NCBI RefSeq assembly: GCF_900105045.1 | Contig: NZ_LT629739.1 | Span: forward strand, 1,984,001-2,048,000 | DNA length: 64,000 nucleotides | Origin: Brevibacterium picturae | GTDB taxonomy: Bacteria; Actinomycetota; Actinomycetes; Actinomycetales; Brevibacteriaceae | Direction of reading: 5' to 3' | Shown: positions 26,167-37,190 of the stretch, piece by piece | How positions within the stretch are numbered: position 1 is the stretch's first letter | Layout of the letters: each line of letters starts with the position of its first letter | Program-made: the position numbers and the translations under genes | The notes under the pieces: model-generated | Database searches by the model: none | Told to the model about the DNA's origin: nothing | Seen by the model: the letters and a program-made list of their open reading frames with translations, nothing else

Positions 26167-26420
26167 CCCGCCGAGAGATACACGGCAGGGACGAGCGGCT
26201 GCCCGCCAGGATGCGCGACTACCGCATCGCTGCCGAGCCCCGTCAGAGCCCGGACCTACATCAGCTCGCCCAGCTCTTCATCGGCATGGCACTCGCCCGC
26301 ACCGAACAACACCACCCTGAACCAGGCAGCACCGGGCATGCATCCCCGCCCCAGCGTCACGGTCATGGGCCCGTCGGAGGCGACGAGGTAGAATCAGAAC
26401 AGCAAGAAGCCAACGGCTGA
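26163..26420 (+). CDS. Small uncharacterised protein coupled to the DUF4913 gene
   Basis: An 85-residue protein beginning MTRREIHGRDERLPARMRDYR, with a hydrophobic stretch LHQLAQLFIGMALARTEQHH and a His/Gly-rich, disordered C terminus. The ATGA overlap with the upstream gene supports translation. I do not recognise a family. Its position between the DUF4913 gene and the recombinase leader is usual in these elements. Confidence 0.6.
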   Translation: MTRREIHGRDERLPARMRDYRIAAEPRQSPDLHQLAQLFIGMALARTEQHHPEPGSTGHASPPQRHGHGPVGGDEVESEQQEANG

Positions 26421-26587
26421 ACCCACGGGTTCGGTCGTGGTGCGCAGTCCTGTTTGGCCTTCGTGGCTTACCCGGCCAGCTCCCTCGGAGCCGCCGGGTC
26501 GTGTTTCCCCTTTACGAGTCGCACCGCACCAGCGGTCCCGCGGCCGCTCGTGCTGGCCCCAACTCACTGGGGAAGGAAACACGACCC
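26419..26587 (+). promoter_or_regulatory. Structured leader of the recombinase gene with RBS-sequestering repeat
   Basis: Three structures are visible. Hairpin 1: GAACCC/GGGTTC at 26419-26432. Hairpin 2: CCCGGC (26471-26476) with GCCGGG near 26493-26498, with an inner AGCTCC/GGAGC stem. A long-range pair: GGGTCGTGTTTCC (26496-26508) is exactly complementary to GGAAACACGACCC (26575-26587), which contains most of the GGAAGGAAA ribosome site and abuts the ATG at 26588. Hairpin 2 and the long-range pair share the GGG at 26496-26498, so they partly exclude each other. A TAGAAT at 26389-26394 could be the -10. Function as an RNA switch is inference. Confidence 0.55.
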
Positions 26588-28462
26588 ATGACCACCACGA
26601 CACCACGCCCATCTGCCACCGAAGCTCTGGATCGCGTCGGTGAGACCACCACCCTCGCGGTCTCCTACCTGCGCGTGTCCACCAAGGAGCAGGCTTCCAA
26701 GGGCGGACGGGACGAGGGCTTCTCGATCCCCGCGCAGCGCGAGGCGAACCTGCGCACGGCCCGCGAACTGAACGCGATCATCAGCGAAGAGTTCATCGAC
26801 GCCGGCGAGTCCGCCCGCAAGGCCGACCGGCCTGAGCTGATGCGGATGATCGAGTACGTCAAGACCCACCAGGTCGCCTACTGCATCGTCCACAAGGTCG
26901 ACCGGCTCGCCCGCAACCGCGCCGACGACGTGACCATCCACTTGGCCCTCAAAGAGGCTGGCGTCATGCTCGTCTCCGCAACCGAGAACATCGACGAGAC
27001 CCCCTCGGGGATGCTGCTGCACGGCATCATGTCCACCATCGCGGAGTTCTACTCCCGCAACCTCGCCGGTGAAGTCTCCAAGGGCATGAACCAGAAAGCC
27101 CAGGGCGGCGGCACCAACGGCAAAGCCCCGATGGGCTACCTCAACGTCACCCGCCGTGACGAACTCGGCCGGGAAGTCCGCACCGTCGAGGTCGACCCCG
27201 AGCGGGCACCGCTGGTCAAGTGGGCGTTCGAGGCCTACGCCACCGGCAACTACTCCACGATCAGCCTGCGCGAGGAACTCATCGATCGTGGCCTGACCAC
27301 CGTGTCGACTCCGAAGCGGCCGTCCAAGGCGCCGGTGCTGTCCACGATCCACAAGATGCTGACCAACCCCTACTACAAGGGCAGCGTCCGGTTCCGCGGC
27401 GCCAGCTACGACGGCCTACACGAACCGCTGGTCGCGCCCGAGGTCTGGTACCGGGTGCAGGCCGTGCTCACCGCCCATCAGACCTCCGGAGAGAAGACCC
27501 AGTCCCATGACCATTACCTCAAAGGCACCCTTTACTGCGGGCAGTGTGGCTCGCGCTTGACGCTGACCAACGCCAAGAGCCGCCGCGGGGTCGTCTACCC
27601 CTACTTCATGTGCACCGGACGGCACGCCAAGCGCACCAACTGCGAACGCAAGTCCATGTTCGTGCCCGACATCGAAGCCGCCGTCGAGGACTACTACCGG
27701 CACGTGCAGATACCCGAACACGTCCTTCATGCGCTGCGCGAGCTGGTCACCAGCGAGTTCGACCGGCTCCACGAAGTCGCCAGACAGGAAGCCCAGGCGT
27801 ACAAGATCGAACGCGACGCACTCCGCGATGAACGCCAGAAACTCATGCAGGCCCACTACGCCGGCGCCGTCCCCCTCGACCTCCTGAGGAGCGAGCAGGA
27901 CCGCATCGCCCGACGGATCGCGTTCCTCGACGCCCAGATCAACGCCGGAGACATCGAGTACGAACAAGCCAAAGCACACCTGGACGACTGTCTCACCCTC
28001 GCAGGCGACATGCACGCCATCTACATGAGCATCGACGACTCACTACGCCGGATCGCCAACCAAGCCTTCTTCGACAAGCTCATCGTCCTCGACGACGACA
28101 CCATCAACGGCGCCCCCGGCATCCCGTTCAACGTGTTCTTCAACCCCGACGTCCAGACCCTCGCCGTCCGCCAGCAAGGACGGACGGCGGAATCTGGAAC
28201 TCAAACCGGTGATGTCGTCGGTTTGAACAACGATCTTCTGGTGGAGGTAAGGGGACTCGAACCCCTAACCCTCTGCTTGCAAAGCAGATGCGCTACCAAT
28301 TGCGCCATACCCCCGAGTACAGGCCGATATTACTCGCTTCAGCACGTTATGCGCAATCGGAAGACAATTCCGCCGTCCTGTCCGCACGCATCGTCACCCT
28401 CCCGGCTCCTTCGGACTCAGCGTCGACGGCGAATCCGAACCTGTCTTCGCCAACCCGCCTAA
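26588..28462 (+). CDS. Large serine recombinase (integrase) of the element
   Basis: A 624-codon frame. The catalytic domain has SYLRVSTKEQ with the nucleophile Ser31, FSIPAQREAN, VDRLARNR and the SGMLLHGIMSTIAEFYSRN helix. The recombinase domain follows (APMGYLNV to YKGSVRFRG). The zinc-ribbon is CGQCGSRLTL with a later C-rich segment, and a coiled coil lies at about residues 400-480. The natural protein ends near residue 550 (GLNNDLL). From there the frame crosses the 3' end of tRNA-Ala, antisense, and continues 148 bp past it. The last about 74 residues are thus chromosomal read-through made by integration. ATG 26588 has GGAAGGAAA upstream, inside an inverted repeat. It would insert and excise the element at the tRNA-Ala end. 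Confidence 0.9.
   Translation: MTTTTPRPSATEALDRVGETTTLAVSYLRVSTKEQASKGGRDEGFSIPAQREANLRTARELNAIISEEFIDAGESARKADRPELMRMIEYVKTHQVAYCIVHKVDRLARNRADDVTIHLALKEAGVMLVSATENIDETPSGMLLHGIMSTIAEFYSRNLAGEVSKGMNQKAQGGGTNGKAPMGYLNVTRRDELGREVRTVEVDPERAPLVKWAFEAYATGNYSTISLREELIDRGLTTVSTPKRPSKAPVLSTIHKMLTNPYYKGSVRFRGASYDGLHEPLVAPEVWYRVQAVLTAHQTSGEKTQSHDHYLKGTLYCGQCGSRLTLTNAKSRRGVVYPYFMCTGRHAKRTNCERKSMFVPDIEAAVEDYYRHVQIPEHVLHALRELVTSEFDRLHEVARQEAQAYKIERDALRDERQKLMQAHYAGAVPLDLLRSEQDRIARRIAFLDAQINAGDIEYEQAKAHLDDCLTLAGDMHAIYMSIDDSLRRIANQAFFDKLIVLDDDTINGAPGIPFNVFFNPDVQTLAVRQQGRTAESGTQTGDVVGLNNDLLVEVRGLEPLTLCLQSRCATNCAIPPSTGRYYSLQHVMRNRKTIPPSCPHASSPSRLLRTQRRRRIRTCLRQPA
28239..28314 (-). tRNA. tRNA-Ala(UGC), copy at the element junction
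   Basis: Minus-strand cloverleaf with CCA encoded. Acceptor GGGGGTA pairs with TACCTCC, including the G3-U70 pair that marks alanine tRNAs. The anticodon loop TTTGCAA gives UGC. The T arm is AGGGG-TTCGAGT-CCCCT. Identical to the copy at 30948-31023. Its 3' end touches the mobile element, and the recombinase frame overlaps it on the opposite strand. Confidence 0.95.
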
Positions 28463-29158
28463 GGTCTCGACCCGAAGTGCCAGCGCCTCGACCGTCTCCT
28501 CGAGGGCATGGATATGGGCAACGGTGGCAGATTGGTTCTGCTCCGCATCCGTCGACACCGTTTCGACGATCCAGGAGGCCAGCGTCCCGGTGACAACACC
28601 GAGGAGGGCGATCCCACCCAGCATCAGGAAGACAGCGAGCACCCGACCGAAGCCGCTGACCGGTGCCATGTCTCCATAGCCGACCGTGGTGACGGTGACG
28701 AAGGCCCACCAGATCGCGTCGGGGAAGGAATTGATCGCTGAGTCGGTCCCACGTTCGGCGTCGAGGACCGCAAGTGCCGCAGCATACACCAGCAGTGCTG
28801 ACGCCGAGGCGGTGTAGATGAGAATCCGACCGCGTACGGCGGTGCCGACGGTTCGATTGAGGATGTGCAGAACCGTGATGGCGCGCAGCACGCGCAGGGG
28901 CCGCAGCAACGGCAGGACGATCACGGCGAGATCAAAGAGATGATGACGGAACCAGGCCCAGCGGCTTTCAGCGAGGTAGAGGCTGATCACGTAGTCGATG
29001 AGAAAGACGCACCACGAGATGACGACCAACGCCAATGCGATATCGGCGCGTGTGCCGGTAGGTTGTCCGATCACCTGCCAACTGTAGGCGCCGAGAAAGA
29101 TGAGCGCGGCGACTACGAGTGGCCATTCCATGATGTGCTGCCATCGATTCGAATTCAC
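28394..29158 (-). CDS. Voltage-gated-type potassium channel
   Basis: A 254-residue six-span channel. S1-S2 lie in about residues 10-65. LLRPLRVLRAITVLHILNR is a short S4-like helix with regularly spaced Arg. The pore is AIWWAFVTVTTVGYGDMAP, with the TVGYGD potassium filter, followed by S6 (VLAVFLMLGGIALLGVVTG). The C terminus is a short helix, probably a tetramerising coiled coil (HIHALEETVEALALRVETL). It would conduct potassium across the plasma membrane. It lies between the two tRNA-Ala genes, on the same strand as the MFS gene beyond it. Confidence 0.92.
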   Translation of the reverse strand: MNSNRWQHIMEWPLVVAALIFLGAYSWQVIGQPTGTRADIALALVVISWCVFLIDYVISLYLAESRWAWFRHHLFDLAVIVLPLLRPLRVLRAITVLHILNRTVGTAVRGRILIYTASASALLVYAAALAVLDAERGTDSAINSFPDAIWWAFVTVTTVGYGDMAPVSGFGRVLAVFLMLGGIALLGVVTGTLASWIVETVSTDAEQNQSATVAHIHALEETVEALALRVETLGGLAKTGSDSPSTLSPKEPGG

Positions 29159-29238
29159 GACGACGACTTTAGTTCAGACCCTGCACACTGCGCCACGTTC
29201 GCACGTATCCAAGGACCGTGGATCAACTCAGTCTCAGA

Positions 29239-30750
29239 CTATTCGACGCCTGCTTCCGCAGCCGAAGCAGTCGCCTCGGCGGGGGCATCGTTCTGGTCTT
29301 CGGGCTTTTTGATCAAGAATGACAGCACCACGGGCACCAGAGCGATGACCGCGGCCAGCAGGAACGCGTTATGCGCTCCGGGGGCACCGGACTCCGCCAC
29401 GGAACGTCCTGCTGCCTCACCGGCGTGAAGGGCGGAGGAGTAGATGGAGATGAGCAGCGCGGTACCGGCTGCGCCCGCCACCTGCTGCATGGTGTTCAGC
29501 GCGGCCGATCCGTGGGAGTACAGTTTGGGCTCCAGCGACCCCAACGAGGCCGAGAACAGCGGTGTGAACGACGCCGCCAGTCCCAGCGACATGACGGTCT
29601 GGATGACGACGAGGACCCAGGTGGGCGTGCCTATCCCAACCATGGAGTAGGAGAACATCGATGCGGCGATCATGACCGAGCCTGGGATCAGCAGGGTCCT
29701 GGGTCCACGCGCGTCGTAGATGCGGCCCATGATGGGAGCGAGAACGCCCATGAGGATGGATCCCGGCAGGAGGACGAGGCCCGACTGGGTGGCGTTGAGG
29801 CCGGCGACGTTCTGCAGGTACAGCGGAAGCAGGGAGAAGGTGCCGAACATGGCCAGCGAGACGACGGCCATGATGATGACCGCGATGACATAGTTCTTCG
29901 CGGAGAAGACACGCAGGTCCAGCAGCGCCCGGTCCTCCTTCTGCAGCATCAGCTGACGCCAGGCGAACAGGGCCAGGAACACCAGCCCGGCGACAATGGC
30001 AGTCCACGCGGAGGTGGTCGAGGCACCTCCACCATCGCCGCCCTGACCGCCGCCGAACTGACTCAGGCCGAAGACGATTCCGCCGAAGGCGAAGACAGAA
30101 AGCACGACGGAGACCATGTCGATGGGCGCATGGGTGCTCTCACCCAGGTTGGTCATCCACTTCGCACCCAGCCCGAGGGCGACGAGAGCGATCGGCAGGA
30201 CGATGGCGAACAGCCAACGCCATCCGAGCGAATCGAGCACGATGCCTGACATCGTCGGACCGATTGCAGGGGCCAGCGAGATGACGAGGCCGACTCGACC
30301 CATCATCCGACCCCGCGAATGCGGTGGGACGACATTCATCATCGTCGTCATCAACAGCGGCATCATGATGCCGGTGCCCGCGGCTTGGACGACGCGCCCC
30401 ACAAGCAGGACGGCGAAGCCTGGAGCTACGAGGCAGATCAGAGTACCGGACGAGAACAGGATCATCGCGGCCAGGAAGATCTGACGCGTGGTGAAGCGCT
30501 GCAACAGGAATCCCGTCGTGGGAATGACGACGGCCATGGTCAGCATGAACGCGCTGGTCAGCCACTGTCCGAGTTCCGGAGGAATTCCGAGCGAAGCGTT
30601 GAGTTCGGGAATGGCGATGGCCATCGTCGTCTCGTTGAGGATCGCGACGAAGGCGGCCACCAGAAGCAGCCAGATCACCCGCATACCGGCAGGATCGATT
30701 GAGGAATCAGGCGTCTCGTGTGCGTGGGCTTGTGAGCTGTCGCGGGACAA
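29239..30750 (-). CDS. DHA2-family MFS multidrug exporter
   Basis: About 503 residues with 14 predicted spans. LLLVAAFVAILNETTMAIAIPEL, the FLLQRFTTRQIF loop and GRVVQAAGTGIMMPLLMTTMMN fit the EmrB/LmrB branch of proton-coupled drug exporters. The start is inferred as TTG at 30750 (LSRDSSQAHAHE), since GGAG lies seven bases upstream and the longer frame to 30828 has none. Single gene; no adjacent regulator. It lies between the channel gene and the tRNA-Ala terminator. Confidence 0.85.
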   Translation of the reverse strand: MSRDSSQAHAHETPDSSIDPAGMRVIWLLLVAAFVAILNETTMAIAIPELNASLGIPPELGQWLTSAFMLTMAVVIPTTGFLLQRFTTRQIFLAAMILFSSGTLICLVAPGFAVLLVGRVVQAAGTGIMMPLLMTTMMNVVPPHSRGRMMGRVGLVISLAPAIGPTMSGIVLDSLGWRWLFAIVLPIALVALGLGAKWMTNLGESTHAPIDMVSVVLSVFAFGGIVFGLSQFGGGQGGDGGGASTTSAWTAIVAGLVFLALFAWRQLMLQKEDRALLDLRVFSAKNYVIAVIIMAVVSLAMFGTFSLLPLYLQNVAGLNATQSGLVLLPGSILMGVLAPIMGRIYDARGPRTLLIPGSVMIAASMFSYSMVGIGTPTWVLVVIQTVMSLGLAASFTPLFSASLGSLEPKLYSHGSAALNTMQQVAGAAGTALLISIYSSALHAGEAAGRSVAESGAPGAHNAFLLAAVIALVPVVLSFLIKKPEDQNDAPAEATASAAEAGVE

Positions 30751-30907
30751 GGAAATACTCCGATCAGAGATGAGAATGAGCCGCCTGGGCAGGGCAGAAG
30801 CACTCGTCGACAAAGCAGTCAACGGCAATCAAGGTTAGCTTATTCCGCGTGCCGTGAGATATATGGATATCCCCACAATTCGGGGAAAGAGAGAAGCTGT
30901 TTCAGCA

Positions 30908-30942
30908 CGAAGGCTCCGGACCGATTCGGTCCGGAGCCTTCG
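30908..30942 (-). terminator. Hairpin after tRNA-Ala
   Basis: A perfect 15-bp stem: CGAAGGCTCCGGACC (30908-30922) and GGTCCGGAGCCTTCG (30928-30942) with a 5-base loop, 5 bp beyond the tRNA 3' end. It ends the tRNA-Ile/DLW-39/tRNA-Ala transcript. Confidence 0.85.
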
Positions 30943-30947
30943 TCATC

Positions 30948-31023
30948 TGGTGGAGGTAAGGGGACTCGAACCCCTAACCCTCTGCTTGCAAAGCAGATGC
31001 GCTACCAATTGCGCCATACCCCC
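30948..31023 (-). tRNA. tRNA-Ala(UGC), canonical copy after gyrA
   Basis: The same 76-nt sequence as at 28239-28314, with CCA encoded and anticodon UGC. Its location after gyrA and beside tRNA-Ile is the ancestral actinobacterial arrangement, so this is the likely original copy. The identity ends at the tRNA 5' base on one side and two bases past CCA on the other. Confidence 0.96.
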
Positions 31024-31038
31024 AAAAGGGACTCGCCC

Positions 31039-31155
31039 TCACACCGAGTCGGTGTGTTCGGACCATTCGGCTTGGGCACTCTGATTGCTGTGCCGCCACC
31101 GGAAGAATACTCCGAGTCCCACAAGTGTGAGACCGCTGAGAATCCATTTCTTCAT
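31039..31155 (-). CDS. DLW-39-like small membrane protein
   Basis: A 38-residue protein: MKKWILSGLTLVGLGVFFRW at the start and AEWSEHTDSV at the end. It has an ideal ribosome site (AGGAGG, 4 bases before the ATG). A short hydrophobic helix followed by a charged tail, and the position between tRNA-Ile and tRNA-Ala after gyrA, match the DLW-39 family, whose usual C-terminal DLW motif is AEW here. Function unknown. It is too short for most gene finders. Confidence 0.8.
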   Translation of the reverse strand: MKKWILSGLTLVGLGVFFRWRHSNQSAQAEWSEHTDSV

Positions 31156-31174
31156 GATCCTCCTCGAAAGGATG

Positions 31175-31248
31175 TGGGCCTACCTGGACTTGAACCAGGG
31201 ACCTCTTCGTTATCAGCGAAGCGCTCTAACCGCCTGAGCTATAGGCCC
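31175..31248 (-). tRNA. tRNA-Ile(GAU)
   Basis: Minus-strand cloverleaf: acceptor GGGCCTA with TAGGCCC, discriminator A, no encoded CCA. Anticodon stem CTTCG/CGAAG encloses loop CTGATAA, anticodon GAU. First gene of the tRNA-Ile, DLW-39, tRNA-Ala unit. Confidence 0.97.
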
Positions 31249-31362
31249 TTTTCAGGGGGTGAACCCGAGGTAAAACGATACCCAACGGGTCATTCCAACA
31301 CAAATCGGCTGACAGTGACTCGCCTCACATGAGCTCATCATACGCCGAATGCAGACCGTGAG

Positions 31363-31418
31363 CTGTCTGGCGACGACCCGGAATTCCGGTTCAAGGCATC
31401 CGGGTCGCCGTCGGACAG
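31363..31418 (-). terminator. Hairpin after the gyrB-gyrA-DUF3566 operon
   Basis: GACCCGGA and TCCGGGTC form the core stem, with CTGTC/GACAG pairing at the base (31363-31367 and 31414-31418). About 50 bp past the DUF3566 stop. No long T tract. Confidence 0.55.
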
Positions 31419-31466
31419 CGGGAGCGTTGTGGAGTAGATGAGAGCCGCTGCGGGCTGCTGTCGGTC

Positions 31467-32282
31467 TCAGTCGTCGGTCAGGGTCAGATGGAATCCACCC
31501 GCGATGAGGGATCCGATGTTGTAGATGAACGCGGCGAGAGTAGACAGAGCCGTCATCAGCACGATGTTGATGACTGCGATGATGAAGCCGGCCGCGACGA
31601 CCCGACCAAATCCGAAGATGCCGATGATCTTTTCTGCCGATTCGCCACCTGCGAGCTCAGTCATCGTGTCTTCCAGGCCGCCCATGACGCCTGTGGCCTG
31701 GAGGACGACCCAGAGCACGATGAAAGCCACGATGGTGGCGATGCCGATGGCCACGGACATGAGGAACGACATCTTCATGACCGACCACGGGTCCACCGCT
31801 GACACGGTGAGGCGAACCGTTCGCGGGCCCTTCTTCTTTTTGTTGCCCTTGCCGCTGTCGACCATGTTCTTGACGCCCATTTTCACGCTGCCGGAGCTGG
31901 CGCGAACAGTGTTGGCGGCTGCTCCCATCGCCGAGGTGGACGAACCGTTTCCCGAAGTGGACTTCTGCGATCCGGTTGCCTGGCTTGAGGCAGCGGAGCC
32001 GCCGGAGGCGGCCCCGGCAGAGGGCTGTCCAGCCGCAGCCGAACCGCCCGCAGGCTGCCCGGCCGAAGGAGCCCTGTTGGGCTTCGGTGAGGCCTTGGGA
32101 GCAGGAGGAGTCACCACGCGGGTCTTATCGGGTGCTGTGCCCGAGTTGCCGGGACCTTTCGACTCGCCGGAGCCGGTCGCATCAGCCTTATCCGCGTTCT
32201 TCGACGATCCTGCCGTCAAGCGGGTGGAACCACTGGACGTGCGTATGACCTTTCCTGAGCCTGGCTGTTTGTCGTCACTCAC
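31467..32282 (-). CDS. DUF3566 transmembrane protein
   Basis: 271 residues: a disordered Ser/Ala/Gly/Pro-rich N-terminal half (to about 150), then the DUF3566 domain. This domain starts [27 protein letters not shown] and holds two membrane spans, ending [20 protein letters not shown]. The family sits directly after gyrA in most actinobacteria; its role is unknown. The start is GTG at 32282, overlapping the gyrA stop (GTGA), so it is translated as part of the gyrB-gyrA operon. Confidence 0.92.
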   Translation of the reverse strand: MSDDKQPGSGKVIRTSSGSTRLTAGSSKNADKADATGSGESKGPGNSGTAPDKTRVVTPPAPKASPKPNRAPSAGQPAGGSAAAGQPSAGAASGGSAASSQATGSQKSTSGNGSSTSAMGAAANTVRASSGSVKMGVKNMVDSGKGNKKKKGPRTVRLTVSAVDPWSVMKMSFLMSVAIGIATIVAFIVLWVVLQATGVMGGLEDTMTELAGGESAEKIIGIFGFGRVVAAGFIIAVINIVLMTALSTLAAFIYNIGSLIAGGFHLTLTDD

Positions 32283-34837
32283 TCTTCCACATCCTCGCCG
32301 CCGGTTTGAGGCTCTGCGTCCTCGCCCTCCGGTTCCTCAGCTTCTTCGTCTAGCTCTTCGACCACGGTCTCGGGTCCACGCGTTACTGCGATAATACGGT
32401 CATTCTTGCCCGGTTTCGCGAACACCACACCCATCGTGTTGCGTCCCTTTGCCGGAACCTCATCGATATTCGACCGTACGATCTTACCGCGTTCCATGAC
32501 GACGAGGACCTCTTCTCCCTCGTCGACAATGAGTCCGCCCACCAAGTCTCCGCGCTGTTCAGTGATCTTGGCAACCCGGATTCCCAGACCGCCACGGCCC
32601 TGCAGGCGGTATTCGTCAACCGGAGTCCGCTTCGCATAGCCGCCCTGTGTCACGACGAAGACGAAGGTGTCCGGCTGGATGACATCCATGGTCAGCAGCT
32701 CGTCATCGTCCTTGAACTTCATTCCGGTCACGCCGCCGGTGACTCGACCCAGGGGACGAATCGAGTCGTCGTCGGCTGCGAATCGGATCGACATTCCCTT
32801 GCGGGAGATCATGAGCAGATGGTCCTCGGCGCTGACGATCCGCGCCGACACCAGCTCATCCGGCTGCCCCTTGTACTCACGGAGGTTGATCGCGATGACG
32901 CCGCCCGTACGGTTCGAGTCGTACTCGCTCAGACGGGTCTTCTTCACGACGCCGGACTGCGTGGCCAGGATGAGGAAGTCAGCTTCCTCGTAGTCTCGGA
33001 TCGAGAGCACCTTGGCGATCGTTTCTCCTGGCTGCAGAGCAAGCAGGTTCGCGACGTGCTGGCCCTTGGCATCCCGCGACCCCTCGGGGAGTTCATAGGC
33101 CTTGGCCCGGTAGACGCGGCCGGTGTTCGTGAAGAACAGCAGCCAGTTGTGCGTGGAGGTGACGAAGAACTGTTCGACGACGTCGTCTCCGCGCAGGTTT
33201 GCGCCCTTGATGCCCTTGCCGCCACGGTGCTGAGCGCGATACAGGTGGTTCTGGGTGCGCTTGGCATATCCGCCGCGGGTGATGGTGACGACGACCTCTT
33301 CCTCCGGAATCAGGTCTTCCATTGACACGTCGCCGTCGAATCCGGCCAGGATCCTGGTCCGGCGATCGTCACCGTAGCGGTCGACGATCTCCTCGAGTTC
33401 TTCGGACACGATCTCGCGCTGCCGAGAGGGGGTCGCGAGGATGTATTTGAACTCGGCGATCTGCTGCTCGATCTTCTCGGCCTCTTCCTGGATCTTCTGA
33501 CGTTCCAGGGCGGCCAGACGGCGCAGCTGCAGATCGAGAATGGCATTGGCCTGAATCTCATCGACTTCGAGGAGCTCCATCAGGCCGGTGCGAGCTTCAT
33601 CCGACGAGGGTGAACGACGGATCAGAGCAATGACCTCGTCGAGGGCATCGAGTGCCTTGAGATAGCCGCGCAGGATATGCGCGCGCTCCTCGGCCTTGCG
33701 CAGACGGAATTCGGTGCGACGGACGATGACTTCGATCTGGTGTTTGACCCACAGGCGCAGGAAGGAGTCCAGGCTGAGGGTGCGCGGCACGCTGTCGACG
33801 ATCGCCAGCATGTTCGCAGAGAAATTCTCCTGCAGTGAGGTGTGCTTATAGAGGTTGTTGAGCACGACCTTCGCCACCGCATCGCGCTTGAGCACGATGA
33901 CCAGACGCTGTCCGGTGCGTCCCGAGGACTCGTCACGGAGGTCGGCGATGCCGGCGACCTTGCCGTCCTTGACGTAGGAGGCGATCTTCGCGGCCAGGGT
34001 GTCGGGGTTGACCATATGCGGCAGCTCCGTGACGACCAAGCAGGTGCGTCCCTGGATCTCCTCAACCTCGACGACAGCACGCTGTGTGATCGAGCCGCGG
34101 CCGGTGCGGTACATGTCCTCGATGCCTTTGCGGCCCAGGATCGTCGCAGCCATCGGGAAGTCGGGGCCCTTGACGATGCCGAGCAGTGCTTCGAGGGCTT
34201 CTTCCTTGCTGGCTTCGGGGTGGGAGAGCAGCCACTGAGCACCGGCCGCGACCTCGCGGAGGTTGTGCGGAGGAATGTTCGTGGCCATGCCCACGGCAAT
34301 ACCCGAGGAACCGTTGACCAGCAGGTTCGGGAACCGCGAGGGCAGAACCGTCGGCTCCTGGTTGCGACCGTCGTAGTTGTCCTGGAAGTCGACGGTCCCC
34401 TCGTCGATGTCCCTGACCATCTCCAGGGCCAGAGGAGCCATCTTGCACTCGGTGTAACGGGGGGCGGCAGCGCCGTCATCGCCCGGTGAGCCGAAGTTGC
34501 CCTGTCCAGCGACGAGCGGGTAGCGCATCGTCCACGGCTGCACGAGCCGGACCATCGCGTCGTAGATCGCCGTATCGCCGTGCGGGTGGTACTGGCCCAT
34601 GACGTCGCCGACGACGCGTGAGCACTTGGAGAAGTTGCGGTCCGGGCGGTAGCCGCCGTCGAACATCGCGTACAGCACACGCCGGTGAACGGGCTTGAGC
34701 CCGTCACGGATGTCGGGCAGTGCACGTCCGACGATCACGCTCATCGCATAATCGAGGTACGACCTCTGCATCTCGAGATTGAGATCAACCTGTTCGATAC
34801 GGTTGATGTCGGTTCCGATGTCGTTTTCGTCAGCCAA
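32279..34837 (-). CDS. gyrA: DNA gyrase subunit A
   Basis: An 852-residue GyrA. The breakage-reunion domain has [13 protein letters not shown] and the quinolone-resistance region [19 protein letters not shown] (Thr at the position of E. coli Ser83, Asp87 retained; Thr is common in Micrococcales). The catalytic Tyr is in AAPRYTE. The C-terminal beta-pinwheel has the GyrA box as QHRGGKG, needed for DNA wrapping. The acidic C-terminal tail is typical. It introduces negative supercoils together with GyrB, encoded 109 bp upstream, and overlaps the DUF3566 gene. Confidence 0.98.
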   Translation of the reverse strand: MADENDIGTDINRIEQVDLNLEMQRSYLDYAMSVIVGRALPDIRDGLKPVHRRVLYAMFDGGYRPDRNFSKCSRVVGDVMGQYHPHGDTAIYDAMVRLVQPWTMRYPLVAGQGNFGSPGDDGAAAPRYTECKMAPLALEMVRDIDEGTVDFQDNYDGRNQEPTVLPSRFPNLLVNGSSGIAVGMATNIPPHNLREVAAGAQWLLSHPEASKEEALEALLGIVKGPDFPMAATILGRKGIEDMYRTGRGSITQRAVVEVEEIQGRTCLVVTELPHMVNPDTLAAKIASYVKDGKVAGIADLRDESSGRTGQRLVIVLKRDAVAKVVLNNLYKHTSLQENFSANMLAIVDSVPRTLSLDSFLRLWVKHQIEVIVRRTEFRLRKAEERAHILRGYLKALDALDEVIALIRRSPSSDEARTGLMELLEVDEIQANAILDLQLRRLAALERQKIQEEAEKIEQQIAEFKYILATPSRQREIVSEELEEIVDRYGDDRRTRILAGFDGDVSMEDLIPEEEVVVTITRGGYAKRTQNHLYRAQHRGGKGIKGANLRGDDVVEQFFVTSTHNWLLFFTNTGRVYRAKAYELPEGSRDAKGQHVANLLALQPGETIAKVLSIRDYEEADFLILATQSGVVKKTRLSEYDSNRTGGVIAINLREYKGQPDELVSARIVSAEDHLLMISRKGMSIRFAADDDSIRPLGRVTGGVTGMKFKDDDELLTMDVIQPDTFVFVVTQGGYAKRTPVDEYRLQGRGGLGIRVAKITEQRGDLVGGLIVDEGEEVLVVMERGKIVRSNIDEVPAKGRNTMGVVFAKPGKNDRIIAVTRGPETVVEELDEEAEEPEGEDAEPQTGGEDVEE

Positions 34838-34946
34838 TGTGGGCTCTTCCCTTGTGTCTTGGCCCGCGCAGCAGGGCGGTGAATGAGTTCATGAGAGTCT
34901 GGATGCCCGTCGGTTCCCGGCAGCGGCGGGGAACCGACGGTGAGGA

Positions 34947-36983
<2,037 letters not shown>

Positions 36984-37190
36984 CCGCGCCGAGGCCAGAA
37001 ATGCCCGTAAGCGGCCCTTTAAGGTGCATTTCCGGATTTTCGAAGCCTCAGATGTACCCCCGGGCACGAACGGGACCGGCTATCGCCGTTTAAGGCCTTC
37101 TATCGTTTTTCGCGTTCTGTCTTCGCACAGACTCAGAAATTCACCTGCCGAGCCCCGCCCGAACCGCCTCGTTCGGGTGAGCTCGTCGAC

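Larger units (their letters stand above)
7935..28238. mobile_element. Integrative and mobilizable element next to tRNA-Ala
   Basis: About 20.3 kb. The right end is set by the serine recombinase gene, whose frame runs directly into the 3' end of a tRNA-Ala gene. The left end is less certain and falls between the terminator at 7931 and the orphan helix-turn-helix ORF. Contents: MobF relaxase-helicase, single-stranded DNA-binding protein, DUF4913 protein, large serine recombinase, and cargo (GHKL-nuclease protein, two MFS exporters, ABC exporter, four regulators, one of them broken). No coupling protein, pilus ATPase or replication initiator is recognisable, so it would need a helper for transfer. 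No direct repeat of the tRNA end was found at the left, as expected for a serine recombinase with a short crossover core. Two decayed pieces (20341-20464 and 24063-25037) show it is a mosaic. Confidence 0.75.

Noticed and set aside
34575..34640. Thr at the GyrA Ser83 position as a fluoroquinolone-resistance mutation
   Set aside because: Thr is a common wild-type residue at this position in Micrococcales and Asp87 is unchanged.
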